Positions 9,304 to 18,522 of a DNA stretch of 20,459 bases are shown one piece after another; positions within the stretch are counted from its first letter, which is position 1, and each line of letters starts with the position of its first letter. Source of the stretch: Butyriboletus loyo (lineage: Eukaryota; Basidiomycota; Agaricomycetes; Boletales; Boletaceae). The stretch is from NCBI GenBank assembly GCA_038093515.1, contig JBBPSI010000343.1, positions 1 to 20,459 of the forward strand. The letters are read 5' to 3'. Both the position numbers and the translations under genes were made by a program. The notes below the pieces were generated by a model, which was not told the origin of the DNA, did no database searches, and saw nothing but the letters and a program-made list of their open reading frames with translations.

Positions 9304-10211
9304 CTGCAAAATGAGAAATCGAGAAATTGAACAACTGTGACTGGAGAGGGGGGTGGAGGGTGATGAACGACCACCTCCGTGAGATACAGTGACGCGTGTC
9401 GTTTAGCTCGGGACATACCTGAGAGGTTGGTATTGGGATTGCTGTAAAAATAATGTAACAGATAACTGTCCGCACGATACGGTCAACCCAAAACTATATG
9501 CCCGCTCGTTCGATCTAGGGGTAGGCCCGCCTTAAATACTTGTTCCGCGTGGGACTTGAGCACGGTCGTGGAGGCTTTGCGTTGTTCATGTCCCTTGCCA
9601 GCCTCGCTGACAACCCTGTGCCGTTTTTTACGCTCGGAAGAGGAAGTTGATTCAAATGTGAGTGCTACCTAGTCTTTCGCGGGGATAGTGGCGTCTACCG
9701 TGTCTCAGAAGCCAGTCAGGTGGTCCAAAGAGGTGGTAAGTCGGGACCCGGTATGATCGAAGAGAGGAAAGGTGCGGAATTGGAGCCAGGAGATGGTTTA
9801 GAAGCACAAGGGACCATTGGGTATGGGCTAGACGCGGGTGGGGGAAGCGATCAGATCGTACGAGGGGCTCGCGATGAGAAAAGACTCGTCTATTGATGCC
9901 GGGAACCAGATGACACAGACAGAGATGAGTACTCCGCACCCGCGTACGTACCCACATGAGTGCGTTAGAATGTTGCGGACCAACTTTTCCGTGTATCGAA
10001 AGAGACAGATTTGACCGACATACAAACAAACCAGTGTTTGGAAGAAAGCGCATTTGAGCACGATGGGGGCACACGAAGAAATGGCGTTCCTGGAAATATC
10101 AAAGGATCGTTCCACAAACAAGAAAGTCACATGGTATGAGTTTTGCGAGAGGAATAAAGTTCACAGTGATTTCCAGTTAATCAGTATCCTAAATTCTGAG
10201 ATGGGAGGGGC
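9304..10211. other. Region between 7TM relic and plus-strand exon string, unclear coding (unit B)
   Basis: A minus-strand open stretch at 9828-10130 contains FQTLVCLYVGQICLF and a hydrophobic run (CGVLISVCVIW). It could be the decayed N-terminal half of the 7TM gene, but the exons cannot be joined with confidence. A 46-nt piece near 9917-9962 is missing in C between short ATGA repeats. The plus-strand open frame of A (2388-2705) is here stopped by a TGA near 9648. Confidence 0.3.
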
Positions 10212-10712
10212 GTGGGGGTCTTGGGACCAGAGCAGGAGATGGTCAGATCAATCGTTGCTCCAGAGATTTCCGCATCCAAGTTACCAGTGCCAAAAATATG
10301 CCGCTGCCCTTCGTCACCAACACCGATCAGCACACGACCTCGCCGCTCAATCGCACTGTCAGCAAAACTCATCGACTCTGACTATGGCGCGACACCATTG
10401 GCAGAGCCCACACGCAACCCCACCTACCAGCCATCGTTGAACCACAAGGTAAGTGCCAAATTCCGACCTATATCCTTTGACTTCGTTATACAGCAAAATG
10501 ACCATGACTTGTGCGAGACGCTCCTGTTACAGCTTCAGAAGACCAAAATGCATGTTTCCTACTCACACATAGTTGACTACGAAATCAACGCGCACAGCCT
10601 CAGGTAGGTCCTTCGCATATACCACGATGTATTACTAACAATGTTCGACAGTTACTTTGGTATGACGACGAATACAGTGGTTGCACAAGCCACAGCAGTC
10701 GTACTGTTTCAG
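10212..10712 (+). pseudogene. String of short plus-strand exon-like pieces (unit B)
   Basis: Pieces are bounded by good splice signals: one ending AAG|GTAAGT at 10448 (open, Pro/Ser/Thr-rich), one at 10494-10550, one at 10573-10603 ending CTCAG|GTAGGT, and one at 10652-10712 ending TTTCAG|GTAAGT. The donor after 10550 (GTACGT in C) is lost. The minus strand of 10181-10372 is also open, and B/C differences there fall at third positions of both frames, so strand choice rests on the splice sites. Product unknown. Confidence 0.35.
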
Positions 10713-10805
10713 GTAAGTAAAACACTGAGACGTCAATGTTATATTAACTAGTCAAATACAGTGAGCATCATTGAGGACATCGATGAGGTTCACGACCCTG
10801 CAAAT

Positions 10806-10906
10806 AAGCCCTGACTTAGGCTCGAGCCAAGCCCAGGCCTGCTTGTTGGGCCTGGTCTACAATTTAACCAAGCCTAAGCCCTGGCTTTCAGGCTAGGCTA
10901 GGCCCG
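10806..10906. repeat. GGCCT/AGGCC-rich tract (unit B)
   Basis: Counterpart of 3091-3180. It contains a 7-bp inverted repeat, ccaggcc at 10833-10839 and ggcctgg at 10849-10855, with a 9-nt loop. Absent from unit C. Confidence 0.6.
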
Positions 10907-10919
10907 TCCATCACTAGTC

Positions 10920-11245
10920 CGATGAGGTCGGATGACTATCCTCAGCACGGCACGCTCGCGTTTCCCCACTCGCCTGTGCTTGCGTTGTAGCAAGTCCGAT
11001 CAACATTTTTCGTAAGACGAACAACCCAGCCGGGATACGTGGCGAACCCGCTAACGAGAGTGGTCTGGCATCGTAATCGGGCCCCCAGCTGCTTAACTCC
11101 ATGCTGCCTCGCGGAATACCTTCTATCATATCTCGATGGAGAATGACCGAGCTACGAGGCACGGTGTTCCTAATAGCTCTGCGAGTGCGCATGATGGAGC
11201 TCGAGACCTTGTGATCGGATAGGCGTTACCTTGATCAACATCGTC
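10920..11245 (-). pseudogene. Chimeric minus-strand coding relics (unit B)
   Basis: The left part matches unit A (LHRDMIEGIP, MELSSW, PDYDARP). From about 11149 it matches unit C instead (DDVDQG and ALAELLGTPCLVAR, compare 17835-18173). The join lies near 11146. In the C-like part, three of four differences within the peptide ALAELLGTP(C/F)LVAR fall at third codon positions of the minus frame, which suggests past coding. Function unknown. Confidence 0.35.
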
Positions 11246-11525
11246 AGGGTAACCTAAACGACCGACCGGGCACCACCACCGAACTGCAGAAAAGCCCGGC
11301 AATGTTTCATCTTCGCCGTACACAGCTCCTCGCCCCCATTCGCTCTCTGTCTTGATTCCCGTGGACCGACGCCGCCCTCGTAAGGCGTCGGTTCTTGCCG
11401 CAACAACTCACCACTCGTTTCATGATCTTATGTTTCCCCCCATTACTTGACATCCTTTTTTATCCTTATTGACTTTTCTCGCTTGCTTGTTTCCTTGTTT
11501 ATTGTTTCTATGAATCGTCGATTAG
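11246..11525. mobile_element. Unit B-only insertion, possible small retroelement relic
   Basis: C runs directly from tcaacatcgtcac to agtgtcctacaatccc (about 18155-18190). B has about 280 nt between the same flanks. The insert is pyrimidine-rich on the plus strand and carries a perfect 9-bp stem (11365-11373 with 11384-11392). No terminal repeats, target-site duplication or coding sequence were found by eye. It could equally be ancestral sequence lost in C. Confidence 0.3.
11365..11392. other. Perfect 9-bp inverted repeat
   Basis: Accgacgcc, a 10-nt loop, then ggcgtcggt. It is found only in the unit B insertion. It resembles a transcript hairpin, but nothing else shows a role. Confidence 0.7.
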
Positions 11526-11840
11526 ATACTGTCCTACAATCCCAGCCTCCGTGTGTGGATGGACTTCGTTTATGACCACTCGGTGAACATCCTGGCACTT
11601 GGGGCGCGATCAAGGACAGGTTTATCAGGGTTCATACTGATGGTGCGAGGTGACATGAAATCAAAGAACTGCACGATCAACCGTAGTATTACATCGAATG
11701 ATCCGTATCAAGGCGAGTCATTGTGTGTACCTGAACGATTGCACAACAGCCACGAAGGAAGGGTGATGACAAGGGTAGGGTAGCTCGATCCTTGCTGATG
11801 CTGATCCACCGTAAGTATAACAATGTAAGTCAAAGAAAAG
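11526..11840 (+). pseudogene. Conserved plus-strand open piece with W-DFVYDH motif (unit B)
   Basis: The plus frame holds WMDFVYDHSVN and RGDMKSKNCTI, matching WIDFVYDHCVN and RGDTKSKNCTI in C. Differences inside the motif are mostly third-position (TTC/TTT, CAC/CAT, AAC/AAT). Between the two motifs the B frame is disturbed by small insertions and deletions. It may be one exon of a dead gene. Unknown family. Confidence 0.3.
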
Positions 11841-11859
11841 TTACGCGCACTGTTACGTG

Positions 11860-11880
11860 GACCCCCGGAGCCGAGGGGTC
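11860..11880. promoter_or_regulatory. Small hairpin 3' of WD40 gene (unit B)
   Basis: Gacccc and ggggtc pair at the outer ends; the inner part, cgg and ccg with one bulged a, can extend the stem. It lies 79 nt beyond the WD40 stop codon, in the likely 3' UTR. Units A and C have a hairpin at the aligned position. Confidence 0.45.
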
Positions 11881-11958
11881 AGATGGATCATTCGCTGCTG
11901 GTGGTTGCGTCTAATAGGACGTGAGCTGTCGTGACGAGGCCTACATGAACAGGATGGG

Positions 11959-13579
11959 TCATACTGGGTCTGCTATTGTTAAATTCGCAGCACACTCAGG
12001 CTCTCCGCTACGCAAAGCATCTTCGTCTGGATGTTTGGGAGCAGCAGTGGCCTTGGCAGGAGGTTTAGGCTGAGTTCCTGTATACAAATTCGGGAAATAT
12101 CTGGCATATCCTGTGGTTGTTCGCTGAGATGAAATGTTAGATAGCACAAATCCGATTGTCTAGGCAAGGAAGAATACTTACTCGCTTACGTTGACCTGCA
12201 GCCATCCACGAAGGGCCCTCGTTTGTGGCATCCACTCTTGGTGGGGAGTGGGACGGAGATCCATGACCAGCGGGTTGACGTGACTTTCCAAAACGTCGAC
12301 CGGGATTGTGTGAGGTGACGCCCTTCTCACTTTTTCGCGGTAGCAGCTTTTTTAATATTGAGCGAATCTGCGACCCGGGACGTGCCTCTGCAGGGGAGTC
12401 ATGTGGCGGTAGCTCCCGGGGATCGGCAGCGGAGGTCGGGGATGGTGGCTGCAGTAGTGTCAATATATAAGCAAGAAACAAAATGAGGTGGCCACGAACC
12501 TCGTCAAAGTCGAACTCAGGAGCGGGCGCGCTCGACGGCACGTCAACCTACACGATCATGAGAACTCGCGTCGAACGGGAACAGAACGAGTGGATACCTC
12601 GAGATCACTAGTTGATGTCTGATATTGCGTGTCATGAGATGGTTTGATAGAATAGCCAAATACTTACATGGAAAGGACCATATGACTCTGGGAGAATATG
12701 ACCGAGGCCACGCATGGAGACTTTCCCGTCATCTCGTCCAGTTGCCAGATATGTGTCGTCTGGGGAGAGGGCAATCGAGCATATCTGACTACTGTCCTCG
12801 ATGGCAGAGCCAATCTGAGCCAGAGTCGACGTGTCGAGGAAGAAGATGGAAGCCAATCCGTGTGCGGCAATGAATTTGCCATTTGTTGCTAGAGCGATGG
12901 AGTCGACGCTGTCGAAAGCCATCGACTCAGCGATCTGGGACCCCGTGGACACAGCAAAAGACTTGATTTTGCGGTCGTCAGTTACCACAAAAAGTTGCTG
13001 GCTGTCACTGGACCATGCAAGTGGAGTGCCTATGTACACTGTCGCTGTAGTTTTGATTGTGACAAGTTCATCGCCGTTGTGACTGTCGAAAATGCGGATC
13101 GAGCCTTCATAGCAGCAAGTGGCGATGCGCTCGCCATTTGGGGAGAATTTGATTCCATTGACATAATTGTCATGTTGGAGTGGGCCGACGAGTCTCTCCC
13201 CTGTTGTTATGCTCCAAATGCTCGCTGTCTTACCAGTCCCAGTGGCAAACGTGGTCGAATCTGGTGAGACATCGACCGCATACACCTCGTTTCCGCCCTC
13301 CACCTCGATGGCCTTTGCATGCAGTTCTGCGTCCCACACGCTTGCGCCCTCCTCAGCGCCGCACACTACCCATTGGTGATCTCTTGACACACTGATGGCA
13401 TTCATGTCCATTCCCATTTGGTTTCCGACCTCTTGATTGTCTTCAAGTCGCCATCGTCGAATGCCATCGCTACTCCCACCCAAAAGATGCTTTCCATCAG
13501 ACTGGAATGCGACTGCCCACACTGAATGATCGCGACCGGTGTCAAGTTCTACTGTTGGGTCTTGCTGGATTGTTAGCAT
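11959..13579 (-). CDS. Intact seven-blade WD40-repeat protein (unit B), 463 aa, four exons
   Basis: Exons 13579-12668, 12547-12500, 12448-12182 and 12123-11959 (912, 48, 267 and 165 nt) all join in phase 0 to a TGA. Introns are 120, 51 and 58 nt with donors GTAAGT, GTTCGT and GTAAGT and CAG/TAG acceptors. The ATG is preceded by in-frame TGA and TAG. Residues 8-304 form about seven WD40 blades with the usual SxD and final W/F-D marks (for example VSPDSTTFATGTGKTASIWS, ISVSRDHQWVV, IRIFD). Residues 305-320 are acidic at the end (EFDFDE). Residues 321-409 are Pro/Ser-rich with a basic patch (LKKLLPRKSEK) and the anchor GPSWMAAGQRKR. Residues 410-463 are a Pro/Lys/Ala tail. No NACHT, F-box or other domain and no signal peptide is seen. 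It is likely a soluble scaffold; WD40s of this style are numerous in Boletales, but no role is established here. The part of exon 4 around 12070-12100 corresponds to an intron in A and C. Confidence 0.85.
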
Positions 13580-13667
13580 GCAACACTATCACTGTTCAGA
13601 GTTGCTACACACTGGTCTTTGTTGATGACATCCTCTGCGATGGTACGCTGTCCGTGGAGTTCGAAGA
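13580..13667. promoter_or_regulatory. Presumed 5' flank of the intact WD40 gene, shared with the divergent relic
   Basis: Short divergent flank like 6918-7005. No core promoter motif is evident. The first bases on the WD40 side are in-frame stops, so the WD40 start cannot extend upstream without a further intron. Confidence 0.3.
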
Positions 13668-14770
13668 GTGGAAGAAAGATGGTTTCGGTTCAACTCGTGG
13701 TGCGCAAAGCTGCTCCATAAACACGTTTCCTTATTCTCAATATGGGTCGCAACCGCCTCGTGTCTTTGGCGCTTATTCTTACTCCCACCCCGCTCCTAAA
13801 AAATGCGTACATTCCATCACCCTCCCAAACAGCCTAACAGGGAGCGCTCTCATTCCGTACCACCCGATCCCGAATCGCGTCACACTCACATTTGATTGCA
13901 CAGCCTCCATGTTTTCGCGTTCGCTGCTCGGACAGGTGGACGTTACATGTACGTACATCTCTTTCCGGAACTCGGACGATTGCGCTCATATACAAGCCCT
14001 GTTGACGCCAATGATGTGGGTAAACTGTACTATAGGTACCCGCATGTAAGCTACATATGCCCTTGATGTCTCTCGAGCACTATACTAAAATATTGCACCG
14101 CGTTCTACCAATGCAGTATGCGGCACAGTATGATCAACTGCATGTTTTCTCATACTTTTCCTCCCAAGGCAATTTTAAACTGCCACATGTCGATACTCCG
14201 ATCCACAGGCAAGATCGACAACGAGGTTCACGAAATCTCGCGGTATCTCAGCCTTTTATATTGATGTCAAAGGTTGGTTCAAGCTGGCGGACATTGATGC
14301 GACATCTAACGAATATGCTGCCATCCCCCATGACGATCGACGCTGACGAACTGGCTAGATACGAGTGCTCCAGGCTGCAACTACCGATCCACCTCGCCTT
14401 GCTCGCACTATAACACACGTTTTACGTCCTGTAGGCGGCAGAATCTGTTTTCACGGCCGTTTAAACTTGCTCACTTTGATTCTAAATGTCCTCGCTGTCA
14501 TCATCGCCCTACACCAAGGCCGGTCGTCCGATCAACTGGCCCTTTTTGTGTCTCCCTCGCTATCATCGTCGTCGTAACACTCCTCATCGTCATCTAGTTG
14601 TCGCTCTACAGACACCATGGTCGAGCTGCTCCGACCAGCTCATTTGACAGAGTGTACGTACGACCGTCGTCGCGATGCTCGTCAAGTCCGCGACAGTCTA
14701 TGCCACCTTTTGACTCTTCTAATCCCGTTTGCGATTGTACAAGTTCCCACAAGTCCTTGGGGGAGCTCAG
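13668..14770 (+). pseudogene. Decayed plus-strand membrane-protein gene (unit C)
   Basis: Counterpart of 7006-8078 and nearly identical to it. An insertion near 13830 (cagcctaacag in place of cag) restores the frame between HSITLPN and ALIPYHPIPN, so C keeps the older reading there. However, an extra c at about 13787 breaks the frame upstream. The frame changes after VDTPIHRQDRQRGSR, after YAAIPHD and in the second membrane segment are also present. The last membrane segment ends in a TAG (LLIVI*L) that B lacks. It ends at CAG|GTAGGT (14770/14771). Confidence 0.6.
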
Positions 14771-14846
14771 GTAGGTTGATTTGGTGATGGGGCGTGTTCT
14801 CACTCTGATATCTCGCCCTTATCGCCCATCGGCTGCGGGCATGTAG

Positions 14847-15292
14847 CGGATCGCGCCGCTGTTGAGGGGTTTGTCAGCAGTGTGTCGTCGGTCACCTCGT
14901 CGACCGCGAACGGGGACAAGGATATCGATATCGGATGGTTCACCGATGTTCAATCTTGCGTTGGACAGACCCGGCACCTTCTTCCTGATCGTCCGTGACG
15001 CTCATGAGAACTACAATTTGTACGACCAACATGTCTCCTCAGATCAGTGTTTCATACGTCCGCCGTCATTGGGCGCGGAATCGCTGTGAATTGCTCGACT
15101 CTTTAAATCTCACTTTTTCGTAGCGTTGCAGCGCCGGACAGAGGGATTACTGCTCGGATTATCGTATTCGCTGTTGTAACCAGCGGAGGCGAACAGCGTG
15201 CTGGGTTCTGCGACAGCCCCGCCATGTCCGAAAGATGTTTGCAGAACAGATCAAGGCGCATGTACAGAGGAAAGCGCCCTCGAGAAATGCAG
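14847..15292 (+). pseudogene. Downstream spliced plus-strand segment (unit C)
   Basis: It begins after gcatgtag (ending 14846), closing a 76-nt intron. One frame is open to 15089 and contains GTFFLIVRDAHENYNLYDQH. The end (about 15232-15292) carries KMFAEQIKAHVQRKAPSR in another frame, followed by a GT (GCAG|GTACTA) that would serve as a weak donor. Shorter than A by two deletions. Unknown family. Confidence 0.4.
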
Positions 15293-15485
15293 GTACTACA
15301 CGGAGCTCAGACGATGGGGCATATTCATCGGTAACACAAACATTCGAGTCACCATTCAAAGGACCACATCCTCGATTGCCAGCGTTCGTCAATACCTCAT
15401 AAGCCCCATCGCTACTTTTCGTCTCTCGTCGCTGCCCAAGGATCGTCGTTCAAACATGACGTGTATCATCTCCCAATGTTTCCAG

Positions 15486-16073
15486 TCAAATTATCTCCGA
15501 TTCATTCACGTCCCCTTCCACAATCCGATCCTGCCTCGGGGCGACATCTGCGAATGCAATCGCAGACACGGCGGCGCTTTGAGGCTGCGACAACGCATCG
15601 AATCCGCTCCCAGTGAGTGCCCTGCCAACGGCCACGAAGGTCACCATCACACAGCTCTCGCACTGATAATGAACCGAGGCATAATGGGACACACAGATAT
15701 GTAATAAAGTGTAGTCAGGAAAAGCGCCAAATTGCTGTTTAGTGTAGCCATATGTTCGAGCATGGTTGCGATGTTGAAAAATATGATCCTCGAAGTTGAG
15801 GGGAAAACATTTGAGTGGACGCACTCAGGAACAGGATAGGTGGGAGAAAGTGATAGTGACGAATGGAAACGAGAGAGAGGGAGGGAACCGAGACATACAC
15901 GATGAAATAAAAGATACCGTCTCTCACGAATTGTTACATGTACCGGTTGGGCTGCTACTGTTTAATCGCTCTGTACATCTTGAGACAGCGAGAACCAAAA
16001 GGGTAGTACTGAGATCAAATTGTGGGATCTCAACGTAGCGGAAAGTAGCGATGGTATGTTGTTCCATGAGAAA
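15486..16073 (-). pseudogene. Decayed 7TM membrane protein gene, C-terminal half (unit C)
   Basis: Minus-strand exon 16073-15899 encodes YVEIPQFDLSTTLLVLAVSRC (TM5, unbroken here) and then, after the shared frame change, the FVRDGIFYFI region. A 110-nt intron (donor GTATGT) leads to the exon starting at 15788, with IIFFNIATMLEHMATLNSN, LALFLTTL and PIMPRFIIS. Two bases are then missing relative to B before RELYD, which shifts the frame. The shifted frame leads into GSGFDALSQP, VSAIAFADVAPRQD and EGDVNESEII, ending at the TGA shared with B. C is best for TM5 and the tail, B for TM7; neither is intact. Confidence 0.7.
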
Positions 16074-16940
16074 CTACAAAATGAGAAATAGAGAAGTTGA
16101 ACAACTGTGACTGGAGAGGGGGGTGGAGGGTGATGAACGACCCCGTGAGATACAGTGACGCAGGTCGTTTAACTCGTGACATACCTGAGAGGTTGGGATT
16201 GGGATTGCTGTAACAGATAACTGTCCACACGGTACGGTCAACTCAAAAACTATATGCCCGCTCATTCGATCCAGGGGTAAGGCCGCATTGGATACTTGTT
16301 CTGCGTGGGACTTGAGCACAGTCGTGGGGGCTTTGCGTTGTTCATGCCCCTGGCCAGTCTCGCTGGCAGCCCTGCGTCGTTTTTTACGCTCGTAAGAGGA
16401 AGTCAGCTTAGATGCGAGTGCTACCTAGTATTTCGCGGGGATGGTGGTGTCCACCGTGTCACAGAAGCCAGTCAGGTGGTCCAAAGAGGTGGTAAGTCAG
16501 GACCCGGTGTCATAGAAGAGAGGAAAGGTACGAAATTGAAGCCAGGAGATGGTTTAGAAGGACAGGGGTGCATTGGGTATGGGCTAGAAGCTCGCGATGC
16601 AAAAAAGATTCGTCTGTTGATCCCGGGGACCAGATGAGTGCACTAGAATGTCGCGGACCAACTTTTGCGCGTGATGAAAGAGACAACTTTGACCGTCATA
16701 CAAACAAACCAGTGTTTGGAAGAAAGCGCGTTGGAGTACGATGAGGACACACGAGGAAAGTCGTACCTGGAGATCGTTCCATGAAAAAGAAAGTCGAATG
16801 GGATGGGTTTTGCGAGAGAAAGAGAGTTGATAGCGATTCCAGTCAGGCAGTATCATAAATTCGGGATGGGAGGGGGTTTTGGGAGTGAATAGGACCAGAG
16901 CAGGAGATGGTCAAATCAATCGCTGCACCGGATATTTCCG
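16074..16940. other. Region between 7TM relic and plus-strand exon string, unclear coding (unit C)
   Basis: A minus-strand intron with donor GTATGT near 16185 and acceptor tttgtag at 16074-16080 precedes the TM5 exon. Further on, minus frames hold LKSHAEQVSNAALPLDRMSG, and near 16700 FFQTLVCLYDGQSCLF. A plus-strand open frame at 16296-16637 mirrors that of A. Could contain the N-terminal half of the 7TM gene, but I cannot build it. Confidence 0.3.
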
Positions 16941-17562
16941 CAATCCAAGCGCGCACCAGTGCCAAAAATATGCCGCTGCCCTTCGTCACCGACGCCGATC
17001 AGCACACGACCTCGTCGCTCAATTATACTGTCAGCAAAACTCACCGACTCTGACGATGGCGCCACACCATTGGCAGAGCTCACACGCAACGCAACCTACC
17101 AGCCACCAGCTCGACCACAAACAGGCACAAAACGGGTGATTTGAGACTCGCTAAGTAGAGCAGAGTGACGAGGAATTGACGCAGGCAGATGATGAACGTG
17201 CCGGCCCCCCAAAAAAGTGGTTGAACCACAGGCATGTGCCAAATTCCGACCTATACATGTGTTCCTTTCGCTCATTTGATTTCGTTTTACAGCAAAACGA
17301 CTATGGCTTGTGAGAGACGCTCTTGTTGCGGCTGCAGAGGACCAAAATGGTACGTTTTCCATGTTTCCTATTCACACACAGTTGACTACGACTAACCTTA
17401 GTTGCAATAGCATCGTGCAAGACACCAGCAGCGACAGCGCATACACGGCGAAATCAAGTCGGGGGACCTCAGGTAAGTGACAAAAGACTAACCTGTTATT
17501 GCTTCGAACTCGTGGGTATACAGCAAGTATGAATGTGTCGAAATCAGCTCACGCGGCCTCAG
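16941..17562 (+). pseudogene. String of short plus-strand exon-like pieces (unit C, most complete)
   Basis: Pieces with good splice borders are 17293-17349 (tttacag before, GTACGT after), 17411-17472 (gcaatag before, CTCAG|GTAAGT after) and 17524-17562 (tatacag before, CTCAG|GTAAGT after). A Pro/Thr/Ser-rich open piece lies at about 16959-17120. The last two exons and the GTACGT donor are absent from A and B. C is therefore likely nearest to the original gene, whose product I cannot name. Confidence 0.35.
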
Positions 17563-17834
17563 GTAAGTCCCTCACATATACCACGATGTATAGTGTTTAT
17601 CGTCCGACTCTTCGATCATTCTCGTCCGACTCTCGTTATCCTAAATTCAGGTACCGTGTTCAGGTTCTAAAAACTGGGCGGGAACCGTGGTGAGATTTTT
17701 TTCGCGGTCGACGCCACATTGATTCCTGAGCAGGTCCTCAAGCGCACGACTTGCACAAAGCCACCACACCCGCGTCGATTATTCTAGTACCCATCTGTTA
17801 TCATTCGCTCGCAGGTTGAGCCTGACATGCTGTA
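17563..17834. other. No supported feature
   Basis: Intron-like start (gtaagtccctcacatataccacgatg, shared with A and B after their last pieces), then sequence unique to C. No open frame of note on either strand. Confidence 0.4.
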
Positions 17835-18173
17835 CTAGGGGTATCCTCGCCCCGCACACCTGTTTAGCGCTCCAGCCAGCTCTCCAACTCTCTGCAGAAC
17901 AAGCATAACTCGCCCATGTCGATTAGATGCCTTGTCTTTGCGAATTGGCTGGCCGATCAGCAGCTCGTAGGCGACTTTTGGGGTGCTGGTGGCTGGGGCA
18001 CGTGGAGTGTCTACAAGGGTTCGTGTGAACCTGCTTCCTCTGGCTCGAGCTACGAGGAACGGGGTTCCTAATAGTTCTGCGAGCGCGTATGGCGGAGCTG
18101 GAGCGTGAAGACCTTGTAGTTGCGATCGGCTAGGTGTTATGCCTTGGTCAACATCGTCACTATCAATTATCAA
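17835..18173 (-). CDS. Hypothetical 112-codon minus-strand open frame, possibly a relic exon (unit C)
   Basis: ATG at 18173, stop at 17835. It contains YALAELLGTPFLVARARGSR, then TPKVAYELLIGQPIRKDK and VMLVLQRVGELAGALNRC. The part near 18040-18090 is shared with B, where three of four differences in one 14-codon stretch are synonymous third-position changes. The remainder exists only in C. No family recognised. It may be an exon of a longer minus-strand gene whose other exons were lost. Confidence 0.35.
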   Translation of the reverse strand: MIIDSDDVDQGITPSRSQLQGLHAPAPPYALAELLGTPFLVARARGSRFTRTLVDTPRAPATSTPKVAYELLIGQPIRKDKASNRHGRVMLVLQRVGELAGALNRCAGRGYP

Positions 18174-18180
18174 TTACATA

Positions 18181-18330
18181 GTGTCCTACAATCCCAACCT
18201 CTGCAAGTGGATAGACTTTGTTTATGACCATTGCGTGAATACGGCAAGTTCGATCATGGACAGGCTTATCATACTGATGTTGCGAGGTGACACGAAATCA
18301 AAGAACTGCACGATCGATGTCCATATATTG
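18181..18330 (+). pseudogene. Conserved plus-strand open piece with W-DFVYDH motif (unit C)
   Basis: It follows a possible acceptor (attacatag, ending 18180). It reads YNPNLCKWIDFVYDHCVN and later RGDTKSKNCTI, then stops at a TGA near 18331. Its B counterpart at 11526 is disturbed between the motifs. No family recognised. Confidence 0.3.
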
Positions 18331-18522
18331 TGATTTAGAATAGTATCCACAGGAACGGTCTGGATCAAGGTAAGTCATCGTGTGTACCTGAACGATTACA
18401 CAACAACCACGCTGGCACGGTGACTCGGATTGCAAGGGTAGAGTACCTCGATCCTTGCTGATGCTGATCCACCGTAAGTATAACGGTGTAAGTGAAGGAA
18501 AAGTCATGCGCACCGTTACACG
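18331..18522. other. Region conserved between B and C beyond the WD40 3' end, no gene
   Basis: Aligned well to B 11700-11858, including two GTAAG-containing motifs (ccgtaagtataac and a few bases further gtgtaagt). No stable open frame. Confidence 0.4.

Larger units (their letters stand above)
7122..13783. repeat. Tandem repeat unit B
   Basis: Second direct repeat, 6662 nt, in the same orientation as A and C. It carries the only unbroken WD40 gene of the window. Compared with C it has an extra segment of about 280 nt near 11246-11525 and about 46 extra nt near 9920. It lacks most of the C sequence between about 17380 and 18050. Confidence 0.95.

Noticed and set aside
13190..13250. GTGKT in WD40 exon 1, resembling a Walker A motif of a NACHT/NLR protein
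   Set aside because: It lies inside WD40 blade 3 (FATGTGKTASIW), lacks the rest of a P-loop, and is changed to GDKTA in unit C. No NACHT domain is visible, so an NLR or HET-E type call is not supported.
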